64,000 nt of DNA from Thermomonas sp047606765 (lineage in GTDB: Bacteria; Pseudomonadota; Gammaproteobacteria; Xanthomonadales; Xanthomonadaceae). The translations under genes and the position numbers were made by a program. Shown here one piece after another: positions 25,258 through 34,500 of this stretch. Position 1 is the first letter of the stretch. Each line of letters starts with the position of its first letter. The DNA lies in the NCBI RefSeq assembly GCF_047606765.1, contig NZ_JASGED010000012.1, positions 1-64,000 of the forward strand, read 5' to 3'. The notes under the pieces are model-generated. The model saw nothing but the letters and a program-made list of their open reading frames with translations. It searched no databases and was not told the origin of the DNA.

Positions 25258-26922
25258 TTACATCCCCGTGTAATTCGGCCCACCGCCACCCTGCGGTGCA
25301 ACCCAGACGATGTTCTGGGTCGGGTCCTTGATGTCGCAGGTCTTGCAGTGGACGCAGTTGGCGAAGTTGATCTGCAGCCGTTCGCTGCCGGCCTCACCGA
25401 CGAATTCATAGACGCCTGCCGGGCAGTAGCGCGCCTCGGGGCCGGCGTATTCGTGCAGGTTCACCTCGACTGGAATGGCCGGGTTCTTCAGGGTCAGATG
25501 CGCCGGCTGGTTTTCATCGTGATGGGTGCTGGACAGAAACACCGAACTCAGGCGGTCGAAGGTCAGCACGCCATCGGGTTTCGGATACTCGATCTTCGGC
25601 TGGGTCGCTGCCGGTTCAAGGCAGGCGTGGTCGGGCTTCTGCCGATGGATCGTCCACGGCGGGTTGCGGATGCCGAGCTTCGGCAGCAGCCCCTGTTCGA
25701 TGAAGGTCATCAACGAGGCGAACGTGCGGCCCTTCTTGAACCACTGCTTGAAGTTCTTGGCCTGCAACAATTCGGCATGCAGCCAGCTCTTTTCGAAGGC
25801 GTCCGGGTACGCAGACAACTCATCACGCTGGCGGCCTTCGCCAAGCGCGGCGAACGCGGCTTCGGCGGCCAGCATGCCGGTCTTGATGGCGGCGTGGCTG
25901 CCCTTGATGCGGCTGGCGTTGAGGGTGCCGGCTTCGCAACCGACCAGCGCGCCGCCGGGGAACACCAGCTTCGGCAATGAGAGCAGGCCGCCTGCGGTGA
26001 TCGCGCGCGCGCCGTAGCCGATGCGCTTGCCGCCTTCCAGGTGCTTGCGGATGGCCGGGTGCGTCTTGAAGCGCTGGAACTCCTCGAACGGACTCAGCCA
26101 CGGGTTCTTGTAATCAAGGCCGACAACAAAACCAATCGAAATCTTGCCGTCATCACAGTGGTACAGGAACGAGCCGCCGTAGGTATCGCCATCCAGCGGC
26201 CAGCCGGCGGTATGCACGACAAGGCCGGGCTGGTGCTTGGCCGGATCGGCCTGCCACAGTTCCTTGATGCCGATGCCGTAGCTCTGCGGGTCCTTGCCTG
26301 CATCCAGCTTGTATTTGGCGATGAGTTGCCTGCCCAGTTGCCCGCGCGCGCCTTCGGCGAAGATCGTGTACTTGGCATGCAGTTCCATGCCGCGCTGGAA
26401 TTGTTCGGTCGGCTGGCCGTCCTTGCCGATGCCCATGTCGCCGGTGGCAACGCCCTTGACCGCGCCGGCTTCGTCATAAAGCACTTCTGCGGCGGCGAAG
26501 CCGGGGAAGATTTCAACGCCCAGCGCTTCCGCCTGCTGCGCCAGCCAGCGCGTGACCGCGCCCAGGCTGACGATGTAATTGCCTTCGTTGTGGAAGCACT
26601 GCGGCAGCAGCCAGTTTGGCGTGGCCTTCGCGCCGGTTTCATCCAGGAACAGGAACTCGTCCTTCGTTACCGCCTGTTTCAGCGGCGCGCCGCGTTCGGC
26701 CCAATCGGGGAACAGTTCGGTCAGCGCCTTCGGGTCGATGATCGCGCCGGACAGGATGTGCGCGCCAGGCTCGGAGCCTTTTTCCAGCACGCAGACGGAA
26801 ATGTCGGCATTGCGCTGTTTCAGCCGGATCGCGGTAGCAAGCCCGCCCGGACCTGCGCCCACCACGACGATGTCGTACTCCATCGACTCGCGTTCGATGG
26901 TCTCCTGGCTCGGTTGGCTCAT
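25258..26922 (-). CDS. Electron transfer flavoprotein-ubiquinone oxidoreductase
   Basis: This 554-residue monotopic membrane enzyme passes electrons from ETF to ubiquinone. The FAD site is VVVGAGPGGLATAIRL near the N-terminus. The 4Fe-4S cluster cysteines are in YCPAGVYEF and NCVHCKTCDIKDP near the C-terminus. Length matches the family. A GGAGAG ribosome-binding site precedes the start. Together with etfBA it completes the chain from acyl-CoA dehydrogenases to the quinone pool. Confidence 0.95.
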   Translation of the reverse strand: MSQPSQETIERESMEYDIVVVGAGPGGLATAIRLKQRNADISVCVLEKGSEPGAHILSGAIIDPKALTELFPDWAERGAPLKQAVTKDEFLFLDETGAKATPNWLLPQCFHNEGNYIVSLGAVTRWLAQQAEALGVEIFPGFAAAEVLYDEAGAVKGVATGDMGIGKDGQPTEQFQRGMELHAKYTIFAEGARGQLGRQLIAKYKLDAGKDPQSYGIGIKELWQADPAKHQPGLVVHTAGWPLDGDTYGGSFLYHCDDGKISIGFVVGLDYKNPWLSPFEEFQRFKTHPAIRKHLEGGKRIGYGARAITAGGLLSLPKLVFPGGALVGCEAGTLNASRIKGSHAAIKTGMLAAEAAFAALGEGRQRDELSAYPDAFEKSWLHAELLQAKNFKQWFKKGRTFASLMTFIEQGLLPKLGIRNPPWTIHRQKPDHACLEPAATQPKIEYPKPDGVLTFDRLSSVFLSSTHHDENQPAHLTLKNPAIPVEVNLHEYAGPEARYCPAGVYEFVGEAGSERLQINFANCVHCKTCDIKDPTQNIVWVAPQGGGGPNYTGM

Positions 26923-27012
26923 GCGGCTCTCCTCTGGCTGACCTGGATTGTCCGGGCTTTGGCTAGAGGCGGCAATCTAATGGATTGCAGATCCGGTTTG
27001 GATTCAAGGTTC

Positions 27013-27038
27013 GTCATTCCCGCCTTCGAGGGGATGAC
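27013..27038. repeat. Single GTCATTCCCGC-type palindrome
   Basis: One imperfect palindrome of the GTCATTCCCGCC...GGGATGAC type sits between ETF-QO and the auxiliary lipoprotein gene. Paired copies of this repeat occur at 39787, 47782 and 58489. Confidence 0.65.
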
Positions 27039-27049
27039 GAGCAAAAGAT

Positions 27050-27682
27050 TCAGGGATGCGCCTGCTTGCGATGCGCCTCGCCGGTTGCCAGCGTCCAGCC
27101 GGCGATGTCACGCGCCATCGCGCCCAGCGCTTGCTCGAATGCACCGGCGACGCTTGCGACCTCGGTGCTGGCAGCAGGCTGCGCATGGCGGAAGGTGCGA
27201 TTGCCGGCGACGGACTGGTCGCGCGCATGCAGCAGCTTGGCGTTGACTTCGACGATGGCCGATGGCGTGGCGTCGCCCTGATAGTCGGCTTCGAAATGGC
27301 GAATCTCCATCGCCAGCCGGTATTCGGCGGCGATGCCGCTGCCCTGCCGCGCAACGGCGGGAATCCTGCCGCTGTCTTCCAGCGCGCGCAGCACGGCGTC
27401 TTCCAGCATGTCCGGTGGTGGGCTGGCCCACATCGCGTCCTTGTACACCTGCAATTCGCCGGGCACGGGCCGCACCGCGATGCGCGTGCTGTCCAGGATG
27501 CGCGGCGCGGCGGGCCGCACCATGCCAAGCGGCCAGTTGACCGTGGGCCATGCGGCATCGGCATGCAGCTGCGGCGTTGGCGCGTACAGCGTGGACGATG
27601 ATTTGGGGCCCAGCAGGCTGTTGCAGCCGGCAAGTGCGGCGTGCAGGGCGACGAAGATGAGGATGCGGAACATGGCGGTCAT
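27050..27682 (-). CDS. ABC-type lipid transport auxiliary lipoprotein (PqiC-like)
   Basis: The 210-residue protein has a lipoprotein signal with lipobox LAGC (Cys20) and then a domain like the ABC transport auxiliary component (PF03886): RIAVRPVPGELQVYKDAMWASPPPDMLEDAVLRALEDSGRI. It is probably outer-membrane anchored and works with the MCE protein encoded just upstream, whose stop codon overlaps its start (ATGA). Such lipoproteins belong to Pqi/Yeb-like systems more than to classical Mla. Confidence 0.85.
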   Translation of the reverse strand: MTAMFRILIFVALHAALAGCNSLLGPKSSSTLYAPTPQLHADAAWPTVNWPLGMVRPAAPRILDSTRIAVRPVPGELQVYKDAMWASPPPDMLEDAVLRALEDSGRIPAVARQGSGIAAEYRLAMEIRHFEADYQGDATPSAIVEVNAKLLHARDQSVAGNRTFRHAQPAASTEVASVAGAFEQALGAMARDIAGWTLATGEAHRKQAHP

Positions 27683-28611
27683 TTGGGTTCAAACTCCTTC
27701 GGCGCGTCGCGGCCGAGGATGAAGCGCGCGGGCCTGTCTTCCAGCCGGTCGGAAAGATTGCGCAGGTCGCGGATCAGCCTGCGCAGTTCGGATAGCGTGG
27801 GGCCAAGCTGGCCCAGGCCGTCGCTTGCGAAGCTCTGCACGGCGGGGCGGTTCTCGGCGATCAGTGCATCCGCGTTGCCCGCCGCCGAATCCAGCTTGCT
27901 GACGGTGGCGTCCAGCTTGTCCATCAGCGCCGGCAGGCGCGCGACCAGATTGCGGTCAATGCCCTCGATGGTGCCGTTGGCATTGCCGACGGTGACTTTC
28001 AGTGCGTCGGTCACTTCGCGCGCATTGACGATGAGCTTGGCGATGTCCTGCTTCTGCCCGGCGATGCTGCCGGTGGCCTGTTCGAGGTTGTCGAGCGTGG
28101 CCGAGATGCGACGGATGTTCTCCTCGCTGAGCAGTTGGTCCATGCGCGCCACCAGCCGGTTGGCGGTGTCGGCGATGTTCTGCAGCGCGGAGGGTTCAGT
28201 GGCGATGATGGGTGCTTCGCCATCATCGGAAGGCTGCAATTGTGGTGCGTTCGGGCTGCCGCCGGTGAGCTGGATGAAGGGCACGCCGGTAATGCCCTGC
28301 TGCGACAGCTTGGCGCGGGTGTCGGCCTTGATCGGCGCGTCGGCCTTCAGCTTCAGGCCGGCAATCACCTTGCGCGCGTCCTGCGGGTCAAGACTGAGCT
28401 TGTCCACGGTGCCGACGGAAATGCCGTTGTACTGCACGCTGCCGCCTTCGGTCAGGCCGGTGACGGGCTCGGAGAAAATCACCCGGTATTCGCGCCAGCT
28501 GCGGTCGGAGGAGAACTTCGCCGCCCACAGCGCAAACAGCAGCAGGCACAGCGAGGCCAGAAGGGTAAAGCCGCCGATCAGCACGTAGTTGGCACGGGTT
28601 TCCATCGGCAT
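27679..28611 (-). CDS. mlaD: MlaD family (MCE domain) periplasmic protein
   Basis: The 310-residue protein has one N-terminal membrane helix (about 9-29) followed by an MCE domain (about 40-120; VIFSEPVTGLTEGGSVQYNGISVGTV and GITGVPFIQLTGG). A long helical tail (about 140-290) rich in LDNLEQA-type repeats follows. It would form the periplasmic ring or needle that shuttles lipids. It is longer than E. coli MlaD (183 residues) and resembles the MlaD-like proteins found with a separate lipoprotein. Confidence 0.88.
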   Translation of the reverse strand: MPMETRANYVLIGGFTLLASLCLLLFALWAAKFSSDRSWREYRVIFSEPVTGLTEGGSVQYNGISVGTVDKLSLDPQDARKVIAGLKLKADAPIKADTRAKLSQQGITGVPFIQLTGGSPNAPQLQPSDDGEAPIIATEPSALQNIADTANRLVARMDQLLSEENIRRISATLDNLEQATGSIAGQKQDIAKLIVNAREVTDALKVTVGNANGTIEGIDRNLVARLPALMDKLDATVSKLDSAAGNADALIAENRPAVQSFASDGLGQLGPTLSELRRLIRDLRNLSDRLEDRPARFILGRDAPKEFEPK

Positions 28612-28718
28612 TTCTCGCTTACGTCAAGTTACTGATGAATCGCGGATTGGATACAAGGTTGCCATCCATGGCGCTGCAACACCGAATCACATACTCCGGC
28701 CCGGCCGTCCGTGGCAAG

Positions 28719-28757
28719 GCGCTCGCCGCGCAGCAAACACCTTGAGGGCGTTTGCTA
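28719..28757. repeat. Hairpin in the mlaF-mlaD gap, possibly a degenerate dispersed repeat
   Basis: AGCAAACACC-TTGA-GGGCGTTTGCT forms a hairpin in the 143-bp gap between mlaF and mlaD. On the minus strand the neighbourhood (TTTGCTGCGCGGC) resembles the 5' half of the dispersed repeat at 32026. It could slow transcription inside the operon. Confidence 0.4.
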
Positions 28758-29561
28758 GGCACGCGCGGCTCGCCCACGCGGCCCATTGAAATACGCCTGC
28801 ACCCAGGGGTGCTCCAGCTTTTCCAGTTCAGCCAACGGTGCGGTGGCAATGACCTTGCGGTCGGCCAGCACCGCCACGCGGTCACAGATAGCGTATAGCG
28901 TGTCGAGGTCGTGGGTGATGAGGAACACGGTCAGGCCCAGCGCGCGGCGCAGGGTCAGGATGAGTTCGTCGAAGGCTGCCGCGCCGATGGGATCCAGCCC
29001 GGCGGTGGGTTCATCCAGGAACAGCAGCGGCGGATCCAGCGCAAGTGCGCGTGCCAGTGCGGCGCGCTTGCGCATGCCGCCGGACAGTTGCGAGGGCAGC
29101 TTGTCGATGGTATCGGCGGGCAAGCCGGCCAGTTTGATCTTCAGCAGTGCGAGTTCATGGCGCAGCGATTCCGGCAGGCCGGGGTAGTACTCCTTCAACG
29201 GCACCTGCACGTTTTCGCCCACGCTCAGCGAGGAGAACAGCGCGCCGTCCTGGAACAGCACGCCGGAATTGCGCTCGATGTGGCGGCGGATCACCGGGTC
29301 ACTCGAACGCGCATCCACGCCGAGCACGTCGATGCGTCCGGCGTCCGGTGTGCGCAGGCCGAGGATCGAGCGCATCAGTACTGACTTGCCCGTGCCAGAG
29401 CCGCCGACCACGCCGAGGATTTCACCGCGTTGCACGTCAAGATCCAGCCCGTCGTGGATCAGCTGTTCGCCGAACTGGTTGACCATGCCGCGCACGCGGA
29501 TCAGCGGCGCATCGCCGATGACCACGCCATCCAGTGTGCGGTTGGGGTCGCTGTCGGTCAT
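28755..29561 (-). CDS. mlaF: Lipid ABC transporter ATP-binding protein (MlaF-like)
   Basis: The 268-residue ATPase has Walker A GGSGTGKS (53-60), signature QLSGGMRKRAALARAL and Walker B LLFLDEPTAGLDP. It would energise the MlaE-type permease encoded immediately upstream. It starts 17 bp after the mlaE stop, on the same transcript. The C-terminus HPWVQAYFNGPRG is typical of MlaF proteins. Confidence 0.92.
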   Translation of the reverse strand: MTDSDPNRTLDGVVIGDAPLIRVRGMVNQFGEQLIHDGLDLDVQRGEILGVVGGSGTGKSVLMRSILGLRTPDAGRIDVLGVDARSSDPVIRRHIERNSGVLFQDGALFSSLSVGENVQVPLKEYYPGLPESLRHELALLKIKLAGLPADTIDKLPSQLSGGMRKRAALARALALDPPLLFLDEPTAGLDPIGAAAFDELILTLRRALGLTVFLITHDLDTLYAICDRVAVLADRKVIATAPLAELEKLEHPWVQAYFNGPRGRAARA

Positions 29562-29578
29562 CTCAGCTGCCTTTCATC

Positions 29579-30691
29579 TCAGATGTCCATCTGCATGAAC
29601 CACAGCGCGGCGAGCGCATCAATCACGATCACCATCGAAATCGCCTGCACCACGCTGGAGGTGGTGCGCTCGCCCAGCGACTGCGCGGTGCCCTGGACCT
29701 GCAAGCCTTCCAGGCAGCCGATCAGACCGACCACCAGCGCGAACACCGGCGCTTTCGACATGCCTACCCAGAAATGCCGCACCTCCATCATCTCGTGCAT
29801 GCGCGCCATGTAGGCCACCGCCGGGATGTCCAGGCTGAACGCACCGACGGCCATGCCGCCCAGCAGGCCGGCAATCATGGCGATGAAGGTCAGCAGCGGC
29901 AGCATTACCAGTAGCGCCAGCACGCGCGGGATCACCAGCAGGTCAACGGGATCAAGGCCAAGCACGCGGATGGCATCGACCTCTTCGCGGTTCACCATCA
30001 TGCCGATTTGCGCGGTGAACGCGCTGGCGGTGCGGCCGGCAAGCAGGATCGCGGTCAGCAGCACGCCGAATTCGCGCAGGAAGGCGGCGTTGACCAGTTC
30101 CACCACGAAGATCGTTGCGCCGAAATCGCGCAGCACCATCGCGCCGAGGAAGGCAATCACCGCGCCGACCATGAAGGACAGCAGGGCGACCAACGGCGCG
30201 GCATCCAGCCCGACCTGTTCCATGTGATGAACGGTGGCGGTGATGCGGAAGCGCGAGGGTTCCTTGAACAGGCGCAGCAGCTTGGCCAGCACCTCGCCGA
30301 GGAAGCCGACCAGCGCCACCACCTCGCGCGCGTTGTCCACCACCGCGAAACCGAGCCGGCCCAGCGCCGCATGCACGCCGTATTCCGGCTTGCGCCGGGG
30401 GCGCTGGTCGTGGACGTTCTCGATGGCATCGACCAGTGGCCTCTGGTCATCGCGCAGCTGCAGGGCGGTGAAGTCCAGCCCGCGCCGCTCGGCGAAGCGC
30501 AGCAGTTGCAGCACGCCCAGCGTGTCCAGCCGCTCGCAGCCGCGCGCGTCGATCATCTCCAGCCCTTCAGGCGCGCTGCGCAGGGTATCGCCGATCTCGC
30601 CGGCAAAGCGCAGCGTCCAGCGCCCGCTGAGGCGGAGCGTGCGGTCGTCGCCCGTGGCGGCGGGCGGATGGTGGTTGGGAGCCTTGCTCAT
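29579..30691 (-). CDS. mlaE: MlaE family permease with N-terminal STAS-like domain
   Basis: The 370-residue protein begins with about 100 residues like a STAS domain (LRLSGRWTLRFAGEI, DARGCERLDTLGVLQLLRFAERRGL), the role played by separate MlaB in E. coli. The remainder is a permease of five or six helices with NREEVDAIRVLGLDPVDLLVIPRVLA, the MlaE signature. STAS-permease fusion removes the need for a separate mlaB, and none is present in the operon. It is the first gene of the set mlaE-mlaF-mlaD-lipoprotein. Confidence 0.9.
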   Translation of the reverse strand: MSKAPNHHPPAATGDDRTLRLSGRWTLRFAGEIGDTLRSAPEGLEMIDARGCERLDTLGVLQLLRFAERRGLDFTALQLRDDQRPLVDAIENVHDQRPRRKPEYGVHAALGRLGFAVVDNAREVVALVGFLGEVLAKLLRLFKEPSRFRITATVHHMEQVGLDAAPLVALLSFMVGAVIAFLGAMVLRDFGATIFVVELVNAAFLREFGVLLTAILLAGRTASAFTAQIGMMVNREEVDAIRVLGLDPVDLLVIPRVLALLVMLPLLTFIAMIAGLLGGMAVGAFSLDIPAVAYMARMHEMMEVRHFWVGMSKAPVFALVVGLIGCLEGLQVQGTAQSLGERTTSSVVQAISMVIVIDALAALWFMQMDI

Positions 30692-30759
30692 GCGCCGGGC
30701 AAGCTTACGCAATGTGCGCCCGCAGTGTGAAAAGCCGGTGCGCATGCCATGCTATCCGG

Positions 30760-32010
30760 ATGCCCATGCGCGACGCCGCCCGCCAAGCCGGATACACCGA
30801 ACGCATCGCCTTCGTGGTGGAGGTGGCCGAGCATCTGCATACCTACGGCACCACGGCGCAGCGGCTTGAAGGCGCCATCGAATCCGTGTCGCGGCGGCTG
30901 GGGCTGGAATGTGAGCCCTGGGTCAATCCCACTGGCATGATCCTGGCCTTCAGCGACCCGACGCGGCCCGCCGGCGAATCGGACACTACCCGGGTGATCC
31001 GGCTGGGCCTGGGCGATACCAATCTCTACAAGCTGTGCGAGGCCGACCGCATCGCCGAGGACGTGATGACCGGGCGCATGCAGATCGCCGACGGGCTGGC
31101 CGCGCTGCGTGCGCTGGATCGGCCCGTCAGCCAGCGCGGCAAGATCATGCAGGTGTTGGGGTTCGCGCTGGCGTCTGCCGCCGTGGCCGGCCTGCTGCAA
31201 CTGCCGTGGCTGGACATCGGCACGGCAGCCGCCATCGGTTTGTTGATCGGCCTGCTGGACATCGCCGCGCAGCAGCGCCCGCGCCTGCAGGAAGCCTTCG
31301 AGGCGGTGGCCGGGCTGATTGCGGGTGGCGTGGCGATTGCGGTATCCAGCCTGATCGGGCCGCTCAATCTCAATACCGTCATCATCGCCGCGGTGATCGT
31401 GCTGCTGCCCGGCATGGCGCTGACCAATGCGATGAACGAACTGACCAGCCGGCATCTGGTGTCCGGCACGGCGCGTTTTGCCGGTGCGCTGACCACCATC
31501 ATCAAGCTGACCATCGGCACGGCCATTGCCCTGGCGATTGCCGGTGCGCTGGGCATCCACCCGGAAGTGCGCGCGCTGCGCCCGCAACCGGAATGGGTGG
31601 TCTGGTGTGCCTTGCCGGTGGGTGCGTATGCCTTTGCAGTGCTGTTCCGCGCGCATCGCCGTGATTACCTGCTGGTGATGGTGGCCGCCTGCGCGGGCTA
31701 TCTGATTTCGCGTTTCGGCGGCGAATGGGTTGGCGCGCAGGCCGGGCTGTTCCTGTCGGCGCTGATGACCACGGCTGCCGGCAATATCTATGCGCGCTGG
31801 CGCAACCGCCCCGGTGCGCTGGTGCGCCTGCCGGGCCTCATCATGCTGGTGCCGGGCAGCACCGCGCTGCGCAGCGTGATTACATTGGTGCAGGCGCAGG
31901 ATCTGGGCGCAGGGCAGGAAGCCGCCATGCTGGCGCTGAATACCCTGATGGCGCTGCTGGCGGGGTTGTTGTTCGGCAACCTGCTGGTGAGTGCGCGGCG
32001 CAATCTGTAA
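30760..32010 (+). CDS. Threonine/serine exporter (ThrE family)
   Basis: This 416-residue membrane protein combines the two ThrE domains. The N-terminal soluble and ThrE part is about 10-260, with FVVEVAEHLHTYGTTAQRLEGAIESVSRRLGL. The C-terminal ThrE_2-like helices are about 265-410 (LPGLIMLVPGSTALRS). About ten membrane helices are visible. It would export threonine or serine using the proton gradient. ATG 30760 and ATG 30766 are both possible starts; no membrane segment lies upstream. It diverges from mlaE across 68 bp. Confidence 0.85.
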   Translation: MPMRDAARQAGYTERIAFVVEVAEHLHTYGTTAQRLEGAIESVSRRLGLECEPWVNPTGMILAFSDPTRPAGESDTTRVIRLGLGDTNLYKLCEADRIAEDVMTGRMQIADGLAALRALDRPVSQRGKIMQVLGFALASAAVAGLLQLPWLDIGTAAAIGLLIGLLDIAAQQRPRLQEAFEAVAGLIAGGVAIAVSSLIGPLNLNTVIIAAVIVLLPGMALTNAMNELTSRHLVSGTARFAGALTTIIKLTIGTAIALAIAGALGIHPEVRALRPQPEWVVWCALPVGAYAFAVLFRAHRRDYLLVMVAACAGYLISRFGGEWVGAQAGLFLSALMTTAAGNIYARWRNRPGALVRLPGLIMLVPGSTALRSVITLVQAQDLGAGQEAAMLALNTLMALLAGLLFGNLLVSARRNL

Positions 32011-32025
32011 CCGATCAGGCTACAG

Positions 32026-32072
32026 CGGGGCATTTGCTTTGCGGCTCGAAATGCCGCTGCGCAAACACCCCG
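32026..32072 (+). repeat. Structured dispersed repeat, copy B
   Basis: Outer arms GCGGGGCATTTGC and GCAAACACCCCGC enclose an inner stem GCGGC/GCCGC and the core CTCGAAATGC. It lies 16 bp after the ThrE stop and faces copy C across about 40 bp. Confidence 0.65.
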
Positions 32073-32110
32073 CCCTAGCCTTGAAGTGATGGGCGATGAG
32101 ATGCGGAAAG

Positions 32111-32162
32111 GCCGGGGCGGGTCGCGGAAGTGCATTTCGAGCACGGAGCGAACGCCCCGGGC
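32111..32162 (-). repeat. Structured dispersed repeat, copy C (inverted)
   Basis: On the minus strand this element aligns with copies A and B over its length (GGGGCGTTCGCT, GCTCGAAATGC, TTCCGCGA, CGCCCCGGC). Its outer arms CGGGGCG/CGCCCCG are again self-complementary although their sequence differs from the other copies. Confidence 0.55.
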
Positions 32163-32190
32163 TTCGCCGCATTGGTGTTCTGCGTAAACA

Positions 32191-32217
32191 AAAAACGCCG
32201 GCAACGCCGGCGTTTTT
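32191..32217. terminator. Terminator of the H-NS gene, probably bidirectional
   Basis: A perfect 12-bp stem AAAAACGCCGGC/GCCGGCGTTTTT has a 3-base loop and T-runs on both strands. It lies 25 bp past the H-NS stop codon (minus strand) and after the ThrE gene (plus strand). Confidence 0.85.
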
Positions 32218-32242
32218 GTCAGGCGGGATTTTCCGGCCGGGC

Positions 32243-32629
32243 TTACTTGATCAGGAAATCTTCCTGCTTCTTGCCCTTGGCGGTTTCTGCCGCCATCCAG
32301 CGTGGCTGCCTGCCGCGACCGGTCCAGGTTTCCTTGGGATTGGCCGGGTTGCGGTACTTTGGCGCCACCTTGCCCAGGCTGCGGCCCTTGGTGGACTTGC
32401 GCCCCTTCTTCGGTGCGGCGGGCGACTTGGCTGCCGGGGCAGCGGCGCGGGCACCGGCCTTGCCGTACAGCTCTTCGAAGGTCCAGCCGGTGTTTTTCAG
32501 AAACTTGGCGACGGCGGCCTTCACCTGTGCAGCGGGCTTGCGCTTGGCGAGGATTTTCTTGCGCTTGCTGGCAAGGGCGATCAGTTCGGCCAGTTGCTGG
32601 CTGCTCAGGCCTTCGATATTCACGGACAT
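32243..32629 (-). CDS. H-NS family nucleoid-structuring protein
   Basis: The 128-residue protein has an N-terminal helical oligomerisation region (SSQQLAELIALASKRKK) and an Ala/Pro/Lys-rich linker (about 58-85). The C-terminal DNA-binding motif is TWTGRGRQPRWM (101-112), the TWTG-G-R-P-W core of H-NS/Bv3F proteins. It would bind AT-rich DNA and silence acquired genes; the polysaccharide locus is an obvious candidate target, though this is inference. AAGGAAA is the ribosome-binding site. Confidence 0.9.
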   Translation of the reverse strand: MSVNIEGLSSQQLAELIALASKRKKILAKRKPAAQVKAAVAKFLKNTGWTFEELYGKAGARAAAPAAKSPAAPKKGRKSTKGRSLGKVAPKYRNPANPKETWTGRGRQPRWMAAETAKGKKQEDFLIK

Positions 32630-32752
32630 TCGATATTTCCTTGCAGGATAACGAGAGGGAAAACGATGAGGGAATCCGCAGCGCGGACGGCGCATGTTAA
32701 CCCCGGAGATTATCCAGTGCAAAACAGGCCCGGTTTTCCCTGGTTTTCCGGA

Positions 32753-34462
32753 TCAGCCGTGGAGTTTCGCCAGCAGGGTTTCCCGGTCGAGATTTTCGGA
32801 TTCGGCGGCACAGCGCGCGCGATATTCGAAGGTGCCGGCTTCCAGCCCGCGGCCCGAAACCACGATGCGGTGCGGGATGCCGATCAGCTCGATATCGGCA
32901 AACATCGCGCCCGGGCGCAGGCCGCGATCATCCAGCGCGGTATCGATGCCGGCGGCATTCAATTCCGAATACAGCGCCTCGGCGGCTGCGGACACCGCCG
33001 GGTCGTTCTTCGGATTGATGACGCAAACCACCGCCTGCCACGGTGCCATCGCCGCCGGCCAGATAATCCCGGCTTCGTCATGGTTCTGTTCGATGGCGGC
33101 GGCCACGATCCGGCTCACGCCGATGCCGTAGCAGCCCATCGCCGGATGCACGGCCTTGCCGGTGGCATCCAGCACGGTGCATTGCATCGCTTCGGAATAC
33201 TTGCGGCCCAGCGCGAACACATGGCCCACCTCGATCCCGCGTGCCAGCGCGATTACGCCCTTGCCGTCCGGCGAAAGGTCGCCTTCCACCACGTTGCGGA
33301 TGTCGGCGGTTTCAGGCGCAGGCAGGTCGCGGCCCCAGTTCACGCCGGCAATATGGAAACCCGGCTTGTTGGCACCGACCACGAAATCATTCATCGCGGC
33401 CACGCTGCGGTCGGCAATCACACGGATGGGTTTCTTCGCATGGAGCGGGCCAAGGAAACCCGGCTCGCTGCCCAGGTATTCGGCGATTTCCGCTTCGGTT
33501 GCCAGCCGGTATTCGGCAAGCCCCGGCAGTTTCGCCAGCTTGATTTCATTGACCATGTGATCGCCGCGCACCAGCGCCAGCACGAACTGGTCATTGCCGT
33601 CGGCATCGACACCCATGATCGCCACCGACTTCGCCGTGCGCGTCAGCGGGATGCCCAGCAATGCGGCCACGTCCTCGCAGGTTTTCTGGGTGGGCGTTTC
33701 CACGTCACGCAGTGCTTCCGTGGCGGTGCCCGCATTGCCGGGGGCAATGGCTTCGGCCAGTTCCACGTTTGCCGCGTAGTCGGAGGATTCGGAAAACGCC
33801 AATGCGTCCTCGCCGGATTCGGCCAGTACGTGGAACTCATGCGAGGCACTGCCGCCGATTGCGCCGGTATCTGCCGCCACCGCGCGGAACTTCAGCCCCA
33901 GCCGGGTGAAGATGCGCGAATAGGTGTCGTACATGTTGCGGTATTCGGCATGCAGGGAGTCATCGTCGATGTGAAAGGAATAGGCATCCTTCATGATGAA
34001 CTCGCGCGCACGCATCACCCCGAAGCGCGGGCGGATTTCGTCGCGGAACTTGGTCGTCACCTGGTAGAAATTGACCGGCAACTGCTTGTAGCTGGCGATT
34101 TCCTGACGGAAGAAATCGGTGACGGCTTCCTCGGCGGTGGGCGTGAAGCAGTATTCCTGCTCCTTGCGGTCGCGGATTTTCAGAAGCTGCGGGCCAAACT
34201 TCGCCCAGCGCGCGGTTTCTTCCCACAATTCCTTCGGCTGGATCGAGGGCATCGCCATTTCGATCGCGCCGGCGCGGTTCATTTCCTCGCGCACCACGCC
34301 TTCCACCTTGCGCAGCACGCGCAGCCCCAGTGGCGACCATGTGTACAGGCCGGCGGCGAGCTTGCGGATCATGCCGGCCTTGAGCATCAGCTTGTGGCTG
34401 ATGATTTCGGCGTCGGCGGGGGTTTCCTTTTCGGTGCGGAGGTGGAACTGCGAAAGGCGCAT
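32753..34462 (-). CDS. proS: Prolyl-tRNA synthetase
   Basis: The 569-residue class II synthetase is of the bacterial type with an editing (INS) domain in the middle. Start MRLSQFHLRTEKETPADAE is canonical. Motif 2 region is TKFRDEIRPRFGVMRAREFIMKDAYSFH and motif 3 is GCYGIGVSRIVAAAIEQNHDE. The C-terminal anticodon domain is about 475-569. It is the last minus-strand gene of this block; about 284 bp of mostly repeat DNA separate it from the upstream gene. Confidence 0.95.
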   Translation of the reverse strand: MRLSQFHLRTEKETPADAEIISHKLMLKAGMIRKLAAGLYTWSPLGLRVLRKVEGVVREEMNRAGAIEMAMPSIQPKELWEETARWAKFGPQLLKIRDRKEQEYCFTPTAEEAVTDFFRQEIASYKQLPVNFYQVTTKFRDEIRPRFGVMRAREFIMKDAYSFHIDDDSLHAEYRNMYDTYSRIFTRLGLKFRAVAADTGAIGGSASHEFHVLAESGEDALAFSESSDYAANVELAEAIAPGNAGTATEALRDVETPTQKTCEDVAALLGIPLTRTAKSVAIMGVDADGNDQFVLALVRGDHMVNEIKLAKLPGLAEYRLATEAEIAEYLGSEPGFLGPLHAKKPIRVIADRSVAAMNDFVVGANKPGFHIAGVNWGRDLPAPETADIRNVVEGDLSPDGKGVIALARGIEVGHVFALGRKYSEAMQCTVLDATGKAVHPAMGCYGIGVSRIVAAAIEQNHDEAGIIWPAAMAPWQAVVCVINPKNDPAVSAAAEALYSELNAAGIDTALDDRGLRPGAMFADIELIGIPHRIVVSGRGLEAGTFEYRARCAAESENLDRETLLAKLHG

Positions 34463-34500
34463 GGGGATCGACGAGGACGGAAAGCGTGCATTTTGCCACG

